Shown here: positions 45,192 to 54,428 of the stretch, piece by piece | Position numbering within the stretch: the stretch's first letter is position 1 | Layout of the letters: every line of letters starts with the position of its first letter | Origin: Nocardiopsis xinjiangensis YIM 90004 | GTDB lineage: Bacteria > Actinomycetota > Actinomycetes > Streptosporangiales > Streptosporangiaceae | DNA length: 64,000 nt | Direction: 5' to 3' | Assembly: GCF_000341145.1 (NCBI RefSeq) | Contig: NZ_ANBE01000007.1 | Location: 90,970-154,969 of the forward strand | Translations under genes and position numbers: made by a program | The notes under the pieces: generated by a model | Seen by the model: the letters and a program-made list of their open reading frames with translations, nothing else | Database searches by the model: none | Told to the model about the DNA's origin: nothing

Positions 45192-47969
45192 TCAGTGCGC
45201 CGCGTCGTGCCAGTTGGGTCCGCCTCCGATCGAGACCCCCAGCGGCACGCGCAGATCATAGGCCGAGCCCATCTCCTGCGTCACGAGTTTTTCCACCGCC
45301 GCGCGCTCACCGGGGGCGACCTCGACCACGAGCTCGTCATGGACCTGCAGCAGCACCCGCGAGGTCAGGTCGCTGCCGAGCAGGGCCTCGTCGACCCTGA
45401 GCATCGCGACCTTGATGATGTCGGCCGCCGACCCCTGGATGGGGGCGTTGAGGGCCATACGCTCAGCCATCTCACGCCGCTGCCGGTTGTCGCTGGTCAG
45501 GTCCGGCAGGTACCGGCGGCGGCCGAAGATGGTCTCGGTGTAGCCGTCCCTGCGGGCCCGTTCGACCACGGCCTGCAGGTAATCGCGTACCCCGCCGAAC
45601 TCGGCGAAGTAGTCGTCCATGAGCGAGCGTGCCTCGTCCGGTTGGATCCCCAGCTGCTGGGAGAGCCCGTAGGCGCTCAGACCGTAGGCCAGACCGTAGC
45701 TCATCGCCTTGATCTTGGAGCGGGCCTCCCCGTCGACCTCCTCGACCCCGATGCCGAAGACCTGCGCGGCCATCTGGGCGTGGAAGTCGTAGCCGCTGTT
45801 GAAAGCCTCGATGAGCGCCTGCTCGCCCGACAAGTGCGCCATGATGCGCAGCTCGATCTGGCTGTAGTCGGCGGTCAGCAGCTCCTCGTAGCCCTGCCCG
45901 ACCACGAAGGCGCGCCGGATACGGCGGCCCACGTCGGTGCGCACCGGGATGTTCTGCAGGTTCGGTTCGGTCGAACTCAAACGCCCGGTCGCCGCCACCG
46001 TCTGGTTGAAGGTCGTGTGGATGCGGCCGTCGTCGGCGACCGTCTTGATGAGCCCCTCGACCGTGGTACGCAGTTTGGTCTGGTCACGGTGGCGCAGCAG
46101 GATCGCCGGCAACTCGTGCTCGGTCTGGGTCGCCAACCACGCCAACGCGGAGGCGTCGGTGGTGTAACCGGTCTTGATCTTCTTGGTCCTGGGCAGCTCG
46201 AGCTTCTCGAAGAGCACGTACTGGAGCTGTTTGGGCGAGCCCGGGTTGAACTGCTCCCCCACCACCTCGTGGGCCTTCTCCTCGGCCTCGCGCGTGGCGG
46301 CGGCGAACTCCCCCTGGAGCTCCTCCAGGTAAGGCAGGTCCGCGGCGATGCCCGCACGCTCCATGCGGGCCAACACGTCCACCAGCGGCAACTCCATGTC
46401 GGTGAGCAGCTGGGCGCCCCCGCGCTTGTCGAGCTCGGCCAGGAGCACGGCGGCCAGGTCACGGGTGGCGGCGGCCCGCACCGCGAGGGTGTTCCCGGGC
46501 CCCTCGTCGTCGCCCATGTCCAGGGTCAGCTGCGCCTGGCCGGTGTCCTCTTCCAGTTCCCGGCCCAGGTAACGGCGGACCAGGTCGGGCAGGTCGAACC
46601 GCCGCTGGCCCGGCTGGACCAGGTAGGCGGCCAGGGCCGTGTCGCAGCGGGCCCCGCCCAGGTCCCAGCCGTGGGCCCCCAGGGCCAGCAGCGCACCCTT
46701 GTACTCGTGCACGACCTTGGGCCGTTCGGCGTCGGCGAGGAAGGCCGACAGGGCCTCGGTGTCGGACGGGTCCAGCACGGTCGGATCCACGAAGGCCGCT
46801 GCACCGCTGGGCACGCTGATCGCGAGCGCGTCCACACGGCCGGTCCCTCTGCCCCACTGCGCCTCCAGGGCGAGCCCGGCCGGCGCCTCGGCGGTGAGGG
46901 CGTGGGGGGCGGCGTGCTCGGTCAACCAGCCCGCCAACCCACCGGTTCCGGGGACCGTGAGGTCGACCTCGAAACCCTCCGCCGCCTCGGAAGCGCCCTG
47001 GGCAGCGGCCTCGTCGACGTTGATGACCGTGTAGAGGCGCTCGCGCAGGTTGGAGGCGAACTCCAGGTTGTCGAAGAGTGCGTCCACCCCGGCCCGGTCG
47101 GCCTCGCCCAACGTCAGGGTGTGCACGGCGAGCTCGAGCTCGACATCGGTCACCAACCGGTTGAGGCGCATGTTGCGCAGCACGTCGTCGAGGTGGTCGC
47201 GGAAGTTCTGTCCCGCCTTGCCGGTGAGCTCGTCGGCACGGGACACGAGACCGTCCAGGGAGCCGAACTTGGTGATCCACTTCGCCGCGGTCTTGGGGCC
47301 CACCCCGGGCACACCGGGCAGGTTGTCGGCCTTCTCCCCCACCAGCGCGGCCAGATCGCGGTAACGCTCCGGCGGCACCCCGTACTTGTCCTCGACGGCC
47401 TCGGGCGTCATGCGCTTGAGATCGGACAGGCTGCGCCCCGGATACAGGACCGTGCAGTCACCGGTCACCAACTGGAAGGCGTCGCGGTCACCGGAGGCGA
47501 TGAGGACCTCCATGCCCGCCGCACCGCCCTGATGGGCCAGGGTCGCGATGACGTCATCGGCCTCGTAACCGGGCGCGGACAGATTGGCCACGCCGATCAG
47601 ACGCATGAGGTCCTGGGTGAGGGGGACCTGGGAGGGGAATTCCTGCGGGGTCTCCGAACGCCCGTCCTTGTAGCCGTCGTACTCCTCGTTCCGGAACGTG
47701 GGCCCGGACAGGTCCCAGGCCACCGCGACGTGGGTGGGCTCCTCCTCTCGCAACAGCTTGACCAGCATCGACGCAAAACCGTAGACGGCGTTGGTCGACT
47801 GGCCCGTGCTGGTACCGAAGTTCTCCACCGGTAGGGCGTAGAAGGCACGGAAGGCCATCGAGTGCCCGTCCAGGAGCAGCAGTCTGGGACGCCTGCCTCC
47901 ACTGCCGGAGGCGTTCGGGGCCACGCCGGCCCGGGGCGTCTGATCGGGGGTCTCTCGCTCTGTCACCAC
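45192..47969 (-). CDS. polA: DNA polymerase I
   Basis: About 925 residues from GTG 47969 (a second GTG follows immediately). The 5'-3' exonuclease domain begins LLLLDGHSMAFRAFYALP and has YEADDVIATLA and GVPGVGPKTAAKW. The polymerase domain has LLTADYSQIELR (motif A), the O-helix RSKIKAMSYGLAYG and LLQVHDELVVEV (motif C). The central 3'-5' exonuclease region lacks an obvious DxE metal motif (ALTAEAPAGLALEAQ at that place), so proofreading is probably lost, as in several actinobacterial PolA proteins. Confidence 0.97.
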   Translation of the reverse strand: MVTERETPDQTPRAGVAPNASGSGGRRPRLLLLDGHSMAFRAFYALPVENFGTSTGQSTNAVYGFASMLVKLLREEEPTHVAVAWDLSGPTFRNEEYDGYKDGRSETPQEFPSQVPLTQDLMRLIGVANLSAPGYEADDVIATLAHQGGAAGMEVLIASGDRDAFQLVTGDCTVLYPGRSLSDLKRMTPEAVEDKYGVPPERYRDLAALVGEKADNLPGVPGVGPKTAAKWITKFGSLDGLVSRADELTGKAGQNFRDHLDDVLRNMRLNRLVTDVELELAVHTLTLGEADRAGVDALFDNLEFASNLRERLYTVINVDEAAAQGASEAAEGFEVDLTVPGTGGLAGWLTEHAAPHALTAEAPAGLALEAQWGRGTGRVDALAISVPSGAAAFVDPTVLDPSDTEALSAFLADAERPKVVHEYKGALLALGAHGWDLGGARCDTALAAYLVQPGQRRFDLPDLVRRYLGRELEEDTGQAQLTLDMGDDEGPGNTLAVRAAATRDLAAVLLAELDKRGGAQLLTDMELPLVDVLARMERAGIAADLPYLEELQGEFAAATREAEEKAHEVVGEQFNPGSPKQLQYVLFEKLELPRTKKIKTGYTTDASALAWLATQTEHELPAILLRHRDQTKLRTTVEGLIKTVADDGRIHTTFNQTVAATGRLSSTEPNLQNIPVRTDVGRRIRRAFVVGQGYEELLTADYSQIELRIMAHLSGEQALIEAFNSGYDFHAQMAAQVFGIGVEEVDGEARSKIKAMSYGLAYGLSAYGLSQQLGIQPDEARSLMDDYFAEFGGVRDYLQAVVERARRDGYTETIFGRRRYLPDLTSDNRQRREMAERMALNAPIQGSAADIIKVAMLRVDEALLGSDLTSRVLLQVHDELVVEVAPGERAAVEKLVTQEMGSAYDLRVPLGVSIGGGPNWHDAAH

Positions 47970-48099
47970 ACCTGCGATCCTAAGATGCCCCGCAGACAGT
48001 TCGCGGCCCTTGCGGCCCGGCTGCGCCACGAGGGCCGCCACCGATCGGGGCCGCACCCGACCGGTGGCGGCCCTCTCCCACGGATCGGAAGGCAAAGAA

Positions 48100-48531
48100 A
48101 TGACGACCAACTCCGAGGAGATCCGCTCACTCATCGACACGGGCGCACTGACCGGGGGCCTCGGTGAAACCATGGGGATCGAGGTCAGCGAGGCCTCCGC
48201 CGAACGGGTCGTGGCCCGGATGCCGGTGGAGGGCAACCGCCAGCCCTACGGACTCCTGCACGGCGGCGCCTCCTGCGTGCTGGCCGAATCACTGGGATCG
48301 ATCGGCTCGATGATCCACGCCGACCAGTTCGGCAGGATCGCTATGGGCATCGAGATCAACGCCACCCACCACCGTTCGGCCACACAGGGCCACGTGAGGG
48401 GTGTGGCCACCCCGGTGCACCTGGGACGCACCCTGGCCACCTGGGACATCACCATCACCGACGACGAGGACCGCAAGGTGTGCACCTCGCGCCTGACCTG
48501 CATGCTGCGGGAAGCCCCCAAGGACGCCTGA
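48100..48531 (+). CDS. Hotdog-fold thioesterase (PaaI/YdiI type)
   Basis: 143 residues from ATG 48100, GGAAGG 7 bases upstream. Motifs: GLGETMGIEV, PYGLLHGGASCVLAESLGS (hotdog helix with the catalytic acidic residue) and GIEINATHHRSATQGHVRG. Such proteins hydrolyse acyl- or aroyl-CoA, including 1,4-dihydroxy-2-naphthoyl-CoA. It is divergent from polA, and no menaquinone genes are near. Confidence 0.9.
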   Translation: MTTNSEEIRSLIDTGALTGGLGETMGIEVSEASAERVVARMPVEGNRQPYGLLHGGASCVLAESLGSIGSMIHADQFGRIAMGIEINATHHRSATQGHVRGVATPVHLGRTLATWDITITDDEDRKVCTSRLTCMLREAPKDA

Positions 48532-48898
48532 GCGCGCCCTGCCCCGCCCCGGACCCCGTCGAAGACCGTGCTCACCGGCGGGGTCTTGCTGTACGCGGGA
48601 GGCCGCCCCGACCGGGCCCACGCACTCCCCGGTCACCCGAAGCCCCGCACACACCACCTCCCGTACAAAACGACGCACAGCCCCCGAACGGGATGACCAC
48701 AGCTTCATAACGCCTCGGAGGCAAGTCGGCACCAAGTCTCGCTTTTCACTTTTCGCCACAGAAGTTCCATGTTTAAGCTCCGCTAACGCTCATGCTTAAG
48801 TCCTGCCACACGTGTCGGGCATCAGGGCGCACACGCAAAATCGGTCCGGCCGCACCGAGCGGCCGGTCCCTCGCCGGTTGAACGGAGTGACCACGATC
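48532..48898. other. Regulatory region upstream of the binding-protein genes
   Basis: About 370 bases. It begins with a weak hairpin built on ACCCCG/CGGGGT around 48550-48590 after the thioesterase gene. It includes an AT-richer stretch from 48730 to 48800 with a 10-bp direct repeat. No gene is seen. Confidence 0.5.
48768..48800. promoter_or_regulatory. Direct repeat CATGYTTAAG, possible operator
   Basis: CATGTTTAAG (48768-48777) and CATGCTTAAG (48791-48800) are 23 bp apart, about two helical turns, about 100 bases before the first binding-protein ATG. This is a reasonable operator for a dimer of dimers. Confidence 0.45.
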
Positions 48899-50143
48899 AT
48901 GGCAAGCAAGAAGGCCCTCGGCCTGACTGCCGCCACCGCGGCCCTAGTACTGGGGCTCTCCGCGTGCGGCAACGGCGACACCGGGGACGGCGGGGACGCC
49001 GCAGGCGAAGAGTTCAACCTCGGCGTCCTCTACCCCCAGACCGGTAACCTGGCCTTCCTCGGCCCACCCCAGATCGAAGCGGCCGAGTACGCCATCGAGG
49101 ACATCAACGCAGCCGGCGGTGTCCTCGGCACCGACGTACCCGCCATCAACGAAGCCGACGAGGCCGGAGACGCGGGCCAAGCCAACGAGGCCGCCAACAA
49201 CCTGGTCGCCGACGAGGTCAACGCCGTCGTCGGCGCCGCAGCCTCCGGCATGACCCAGGCCGTCTACGACACCGTCACCGGCGCCGAGATCGTCCAGTGC
49301 TCGGGCTCCGCCACCTCCCCCGAACTCAGCGGCATCGACGACGGCGGCTACTTCTACCGCACCGCACCCAGCGACCTCATGGCCGGACCCGTCCTGGCCG
49401 AGCAGATGGTCGACGACGGACACGTGAGCATGTCCCTCATCGCCCGCGCCGACGACTACGGCGCCGGCTACCTCGACGCCGTCGAGAGCGAGCTCGAGGC
49501 CCTGGGCGCCGACGTCGTTTCCACCGACACCTTCGACCCGGACGCCACCAACTTCGACTCGGTCGTCAACGGCGCCAACGACGCAGACGCAGACGCGGTC
49601 GCCCTCATCTCCTTCGAAGAGGGCGCACAGGTCATCGCCGAACTCATCGAAGCCGGCTTCGACGGCGACCAGCTCTACGTCACCGACGGCCTCAACGACC
49701 CCGACCTGGGCTCCACCGTCAGCGAGGACGACCCCGAGGTCGTCACCGGCATGACCGGCGTCGCCCCCGGCGCCGACAACCCCGAGTTCAACGAGGGCCT
49801 GCGCGAACACGCCCCGGACCTGGACGTCTTCCAGTTCTCCCCGCAGGTCTACGACTGCGTGACCGCCGTCGCCCTGGCCGCCGAGTCGGCCGGCAGCGTC
49901 GAGCCCGCCGACTACGTCGAACACCTCGCGGAGGTCAGCCGCCCCGAAGGCACCGAGTGCGGCAGCTTCGAGGAATGCCGCGACCTCCTCGACGACGGCG
50001 AGGACATCGACTACCAGGGTGCCAGCGGCAACATCGACTTCGACGACAACGGCGACCCCACCGCCGCCACCTTCGAGGTCTTCCACTGGGACGACGACGG
50101 CCACGGCACCCTCGACTACGTCGACTACTCCGCAGAGGAGTAA
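48899..50143 (+). CDS. Liv-type ABC substrate-binding lipoprotein, copy 1
   Basis: 414 residues from ATG 48899. The signal peptide ends with the lipobox LSAC (Cys near residue 22). The mature protein has the type I periplasmic fold of LivK-like proteins: FNLGVLYPQTGNLAFLGPPQ, VVGAAASGMTQAV and QLYVTDGLNDPDLGSTV. Near the C-terminus a Cys pair (GTECGSFEECRDLLDDG) may form a disulfide. It should capture a branched-chain or related amino acid and pass it to the LivFGMH complex encoded convergently downstream. A close paralogue follows directly. Confidence 0.93.
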   Translation: MASKKALGLTAATAALVLGLSACGNGDTGDGGDAAGEEFNLGVLYPQTGNLAFLGPPQIEAAEYAIEDINAAGGVLGTDVPAINEADEAGDAGQANEAANNLVADEVNAVVGAAASGMTQAVYDTVTGAEIVQCSGSATSPELSGIDDGGYFYRTAPSDLMAGPVLAEQMVDDGHVSMSLIARADDYGAGYLDAVESELEALGADVVSTDTFDPDATNFDSVVNGANDADADAVALISFEEGAQVIAELIEAGFDGDQLYVTDGLNDPDLGSTVSEDDPEVVTGMTGVAPGADNPEFNEGLREHAPDLDVFQFSPQVYDCVTAVALAAESAGSVEPADYVEHLAEVSRPEGTECGSFEECRDLLDDGEDIDYQGASGNIDFDDNGDPTAATFEVFHWDDDGHGTLDYVDYSAEE

Positions 50144-50176
50144 CACCGAACGAGGCAGGACAGAGCACGCACCCAC

Positions 50177-50206
50177 GGGCACGGCCGCACACCAGTGGCC
50201 GTGCCC
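50177..50206 (+). terminator. Hairpin between the two binding-protein genes
   Basis: GGGCACGGCC pairs with GGCCGTGCCC across a 10-base loop and is followed by TTCGTGTT. It lies 33 bases after the first gene's stop, so copy 2 is partly or wholly under separate control. Confidence 0.7.
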
Positions 50207-50382
50207 TTCGTGTTCGGACCATCAGAAGGAGCGCCACCACACAGGACGTAGCATCACCCGCGGCCCCCGTGACCGGAGCGTGCCCCTCCGTGGCGCTCGC
50301 CCGAGCCCGGACGGCCGCCCCGTCCCCCAGACCGACACGACCCACGGCACCCGAGCGCACGATCGAACGGACCACCGCCACC

Positions 50383-51621
50383 ATGACCAGACCCAGAGCC
50401 CTGCCCCTGTCAGCAGTTCTGACCGCCCTCGCCCTCACGCTCACCGCCTGCGGCGACGGGAACGACACTCCGGACGCCGACGAGAACGCCCTCAACCTCG
50501 GTATCCTCTACCCCCAGACCGGCAGCCTCGCCTACCTGGGCCCCTCACAACTCTCCGCCACCGAATACGCCATCGAAGAGATCAACGCCGCCGGAGGCGT
50601 CCTCGGCACCGACATGCCCGCACCCGTACAAGGCGACGAAGCCGACGACGAAGGCCGCGCCAACGACGCCGCCAACACCCTCATCGCCGACGGATCCGAC
50701 GCCATCATCGGCGCCGCCTCCTCCGGCATGACCCAAGCCGTCCACGACACCGTCGCCAGCGCCGGCATCCCCCAGTGTTCCGGTTCCGCCACCGCACCCG
50801 ACCTCACCGACATCGACGACGGCGGCAACTTCTACCGCACCGCACCCAGCGACCTCCTCGCCGGACCCGTCCTCGCCCAGGAGATCCTCGACGACGGGCA
50901 CCAGAACGTCGCCCTCATCGCCCGCGCCGACGACTACGGCTCCGGCTATCTCCAGGCCGTCCAGAACGAACTGCGCTCCAACGGCGCCCAGGTCCCCGTC
51001 GCCGAGACCTACGATCCCGACACCACCAACTTCGGCTCCGTCGTCGAGTCGGTCAACGGAGACGACGTCGACGCCGTCTCCCTCATCTCCTTCGAAGAAG
51101 GCACCCAGATCCTGGCCGCCCTCATCGAAGCCGGCTTCGACGGCGACCAGCTCTACGTCACCGACGGCCTCAACGACCCCGACCTGGGCTCCACCGTCAG
51201 CGGCAACACCGACCTGGTCAACGGCGTCACCGGCGTCGCTCCCAGCGCCGACAACCCCGAGTTCAGCCAGGGCATCAGCGACTTCGACAGCGACCTGGAA
51301 GTCTTCCAGTTCGCACCCCAGGTCTTCGACTGCGTCAACCTCGTCGCTCTGGCCGCCGAGTCCGCAGGCAGCACCGACCCCGCCGAATACGCCCCCCACG
51401 TGGACGAGGTCAGCCGCCCCGAAGGCACCGAGTGCGGCAGCTTCGAGGAATGCCGCGACCTCCTCGACGACGGCCAGGACATCGACTACCAGGGCGCCAG
51501 CGGCAACATCGACCTCGACGACAACGGCGACCCCACCGCCGCCACCTTCGAGGTCTTCCACTGGGACGACGACGGCCACGGCGTCCGCGAGTACGTCGAC
51601 TACTCCGGCGAAGAGAACTGA
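50383..51621 (+). CDS. Liv-type ABC substrate-binding lipoprotein, copy 2
   Basis: 412 residues from ATG 50383; signal peptide with lipobox LTAC. It is colinear with copy 1: LNLGILYPQTGSLAYLGPSQ, IIGAASSGMTQAV, QLYVTDGLNDPDLGSTV and the same Cys pair GTECGSFEECRDLLDDG. The last ~70 residues are nearly identical between the copies at DNA level, whereas the middle has diverged, suggesting duplication with later specialisation or gene conversion at the 3' end. Probably a second specificity for the same transporter. Confidence 0.93.
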   Translation: MTRPRALPLSAVLTALALTLTACGDGNDTPDADENALNLGILYPQTGSLAYLGPSQLSATEYAIEEINAAGGVLGTDMPAPVQGDEADDEGRANDAANTLIADGSDAIIGAASSGMTQAVHDTVASAGIPQCSGSATAPDLTDIDDGGNFYRTAPSDLLAGPVLAQEILDDGHQNVALIARADDYGSGYLQAVQNELRSNGAQVPVAETYDPDTTNFGSVVESVNGDDVDAVSLISFEEGTQILAALIEAGFDGDQLYVTDGLNDPDLGSTVSGNTDLVNGVTGVAPSADNPEFSQGISDFDSDLEVFQFAPQVFDCVNLVALAAESAGSTDPAEYAPHVDEVSRPEGTECGSFEECRDLLDDGQDIDYQGASGNIDLDDNGDPTAATFEVFHWDDDGHGVREYVDYSGEEN

Positions 51622-51641
51622 TCGCCGGCCCCCGGACACCA

Positions 51642-51689
51642 CGAAGGGCGGGGACGAAAACCCTGCACCGGGTCCGTCCCCGCCCTTCG
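51642..51689. terminator. Bidirectional terminator between copy 2 and livF
   Basis: A perfect 15-bp stem (CGAAGGGCGGGGACG and its complement) with an 18-base loop sits between convergent genes. AAAA follows the left arm inside the loop. Confidence 0.75.
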
Positions 51690-51711
51690 GCCCTTCGACG
51701 AGGGCCGGATC

Positions 51712-52572
51712 TCACGCCTGGGCCAACGTCCCCAAGTACAACTCGATGACGTTCGGGTCCTCCAACAGATCCGCACCCGAACCCGTGTAGGCGTTACGCC
51801 CCTGGTCCAGCACATAACCGCGGTCACAGATCTGCAGGCAACGGCGGGCGTTCTGCTCCACCATGATCACCGAGACACCCGTCTCGTTGACCTCCTTGAC
51901 CCGCTGGAAGACCTCCTCCTGCAGGAGCGGCGACAGACCCGCCGTCGGTTCGTCCAACAACAACACCGACGGATCCATCATCAGGGCCCGGCCCATCGCC
52001 ACCATCTGGCGCTCACCGCCCGACAACGACCCGGCCTTCGCACGCCGCCGGTCCGCCAACAACGGGAACAACCCCGCCACGGTCTCGAAACGCCTCGCGA
52101 AACCCCGCGGCCGCAGAAAAGCCCCCATCTGGAGGTTCTCCTCGATCGTCAACGACGGGAACACGTTCTGCGACTGAGGCACATACCCCACACCGCGCTC
52201 CACCAGACTGTGCGCCGCCAACCCCGCGATACTCGAGGCCCGCAACGTCACATCGCCCCCACGCACCGGGATCAGCCCGAAGACCGTCTTGATCAACGTC
52301 GACTTGCCCGCACCGTTCGGACCCACGATCGCCACGACCTCGCCCTCGGACAAGGTCAACGTGCACCCGTTCAGGATGTTCACACCCGGCACGTAACCGG
52401 CCACCACATCCTTGGCCAACAGCAGATGGTCCTCAGGGCCACCCACATCCAACGCCTCGGCCCGCGCCTGCTCCAGAACCTCCTCACGCTGGCCCTGAGT
52501 CACGGACACCTCCTCGGCCTCCACAGGGACCTCCTCGGCCGGGAGCCCGCCTCTCTCGCCCTTGTCAGCCAT
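51712..52572 (-). CDS. livF: Liv-type ABC transporter ATPase LivF
   Basis: 286 residues from ATG 52572. After a 50-residue acidic N-terminal extension come Walker A VAIVGPNGAGKSTLIKTVFG, signature GSLSGGERQMVAMGRALMMD, Walker B VLLLDEPTAGLSPL and the LivF-type QNVFPSLTIEENLQMGAF Q-loop. The start overlaps the livG stop. It works with LivG as the ATPase pair. Confidence 0.95.
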   Translation of the reverse strand: MADKGERGGLPAEEVPVEAEEVSVTQGQREEVLEQARAEALDVGGPEDHLLLAKDVVAGYVPGVNILNGCTLTLSEGEVVAIVGPNGAGKSTLIKTVFGLIPVRGGDVTLRASSIAGLAAHSLVERGVGYVPQSQNVFPSLTIEENLQMGAFLRPRGFARRFETVAGLFPLLADRRRAKAGSLSGGERQMVAMGRALMMDPSVLLLDEPTAGLSPLLQEEVFQRVKEVNETGVSVIMVEQNARRCLQICDRGYVLDQGRNAYTGSGADLLEDPNVIELYLGTLAQA

Positions 52573-53437
52573 CGTCGCCCTCCCCGGCCTCGGCCTCGTC
52601 CTCCTGGGCACCCAGGTAGGCATCGATCACCTGCTTGTCGGACTTGATGTCGGAAGGACGGCCCTCCGCGATCACCCGGCCCTGCGCCAACACCACGATC
52701 CAGTCGCTGATGCCCATGATCACGTCCATGTCGTGCTCGACGAACAGGACCGTACGCCCCTCGTCCCGCAACGACGTGATGTGGCCCAACAACGACTGCA
52801 CCAACGCCGGGTTCACACCCGCCATCGGCTCGTCCAACATGATCATGTCCGGCTCGGTCATCAACGACCGCGCCATCTCCAACAACTTGCGCTGGCCGCC
52901 CGACAAGGACCCCGCCATGTCATCGCGCTTGTCGAGCAGACGGAACCGCTCCAACAGAGCCATCGCACGCTCGGTGTTGGCCGCCTCCTGCTTACGCCAA
53001 CCAGGACGCCACAACGCACCGGCCATCCGCTCGCCGTACTGGCGCTGCGCACCCAGCAACATGTTGTCCAACACCGACATCCGCGTCAGCGCCTTGGTCA
53101 ACTGGAACGTCCGCACCATGCCCGAACGCGCCACCTGATGGCCCCGCCGACCATTGATCGCCTCACCATCGAAGGACCAGCGCCCCTGGTCCACACGGTC
53201 GAACCCCGTCAACAGGTTGAACAGCGTGGACTTCCCCGCACCGTTCGGGCCGATCAACGCCGTGATCGTCCCCCGCTGCACCTCCAGGTGCTCCACGTCC
53301 ACCGCCGTCAGACCACCGAACGAACGGCGCACCCCGTCGGCCACCAGGACCGGATCGGGCTTGCCCACTCCCGGGACCGGCTCCACACCGGCCATACGGT
53401 CCTCCGCCCCGGAGACGGTCGTCTCATCACTTGACAT
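52565..53437 (-). CDS. livG: Liv-type ABC transporter ATPase LivG
   Basis: 290 residues. Walker A ITALIGPNGAGKSTLFNLLT, LivG-specific RTFQLTKALTRMSVLDNML, signature GSLSGGQRKLLEMARSLM and Walker B MIMLDEPMAGVNPAL. A 30-residue extension precedes the domain. It overlaps livM by 11 bases, so livH-M-G-F are one operon. Confidence 0.95.
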   Translation of the reverse strand: MSSDETTVSGAEDRMAGVEPVPGVGKPDPVLVADGVRRSFGGLTAVDVEHLEVQRGTITALIGPNGAGKSTLFNLLTGFDRVDQGRWSFDGEAINGRRGHQVARSGMVRTFQLTKALTRMSVLDNMLLGAQRQYGERMAGALWRPGWRKQEAANTERAMALLERFRLLDKRDDMAGSLSGGQRKLLEMARSLMTEPDMIMLDEPMAGVNPALVQSLLGHITSLRDEGRTVLFVEHDMDVIMGISDWIVVLAQGRVIAEGRPSDIKSDKQVIDAYLGAQEDEAEAGEGDDG

Positions 53438-54416
53438 TGATCAGCATCTCCTTGCGGTCGCCGATGAGGCCTTGCGGCCGGAACACGATCAGCAACACCA
53501 GCAACAGACCCACGAAAGCCAACTGGATCGCACCGAAGTCCGGACCGGACAGGAACGGCAAGTACCCCTCACTGCCCAGAGCACGCAGAAGCCCGTCCGT
53601 GAAGTTCATCAAGAACCAGAACACCACCGAACCGATGAGCGGGCCCAACACACGGCCCGCGCCACCCAACAGCAGGATCGCCCACAGGAAGAACGACACC
53701 TGCGGCTTGAACTGGTCCGGGTTGATCGCCGCCTGATGCACCGCCATCATGCCGCCGGCCAAAGCACCGATCACGCCGCCCAGCACCAGCACCTGCATCT
53801 TGTACGCGAACACGTTCTTGCCGAGGCTGCGCACCGCGTCCTCGTCCTCACGGATGCCCTTGATGACACGCCCCCACGGGCTGTGCATCAACATCCACGT
53901 CAACAACGCGAACAACCCCACCAGAGACCAGGTCGCCACCATGACCCACAGGTGGTTGCCACTGAAGTTGAACACCCCGAAGCCGTACCGCTCCGCGGAC
54001 TCGAAGGGATTGATCGAGCGGAAACCCGCCGACAGGTTCTGCAACCCGTACACACCGTTGGTCAACGGCTCGGCGAACCCGGCCCGGTACACGTACCGCA
54101 ACACCTCGGCCGTAGCGATCGTGCTGATCGCCAGATAGTCCGAACGCAACCGCAGCGTCGGAATACCCAACAACAAAGCCAACACGACCGCACACGCCAG
54201 GCTCACCGCGAACCCGACCAGCACGGGCAGACCGTACACACCCACGCTGATACCGACGCCGTAAGCGCCCACGAGCATGAACCCGACCTGACCGAAGTTC
54301 AGCAGACCCGTGTAACCGAAGTGCAGGTTGAGGCCCACGGCCGCCAACGCATAGATCGCCGCGACCGGTCCGACCGCGGATCGGGCGGACTCGGCGAGGA
54401 TCGTCAGAATATCCAT
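53427..54416 (-). CDS. livM: Liv-type ABC transporter permease LivM
   Basis: 329 residues with about nine spans. LivM hallmarks are ALAAVGLNLHFGYTGLLNFG near the start, ISTIATAEVLRYVYR, the cytoplasmic coupling loop GRVIKGIREDEDAVRSLGKN and FFLWAILLLGGAGRVLGPLI. It forms the translocation path with LivH, encoded 12 bases upstream. Confidence 0.95.
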   Translation of the reverse strand: MDILTILAESARSAVGPVAAIYALAAVGLNLHFGYTGLLNFGQVGFMLVGAYGVGISVGVYGLPVLVGFAVSLACAVVLALLLGIPTLRLRSDYLAISTIATAEVLRYVYRAGFAEPLTNGVYGLQNLSAGFRSINPFESAERYGFGVFNFSGNHLWVMVATWSLVGLFALLTWMLMHSPWGRVIKGIREDEDAVRSLGKNVFAYKMQVLVLGGVIGALAGGMMAVHQAAINPDQFKPQVSFFLWAILLLGGAGRVLGPLIGSVVFWFLMNFTDGLLRALGSEGYLPFLSGPDFGAIQLAFVGLLLVLLIVFRPQGLIGDRKEMLINVK

Positions 54417-54428
54417 CGTCTACCTCTC

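Noticed and set aside
44673-47834. 1053-codon plus-strand frame
   Set aside because: It is the complement of polA and arfB; composition is that of an antisense shadow.
49297-51621. Very Arg-rich plus-strand frames over the binding-protein genes
   Set aside because: Out-of-frame readings of the two lipoprotein genes, dominated by RRR runs.
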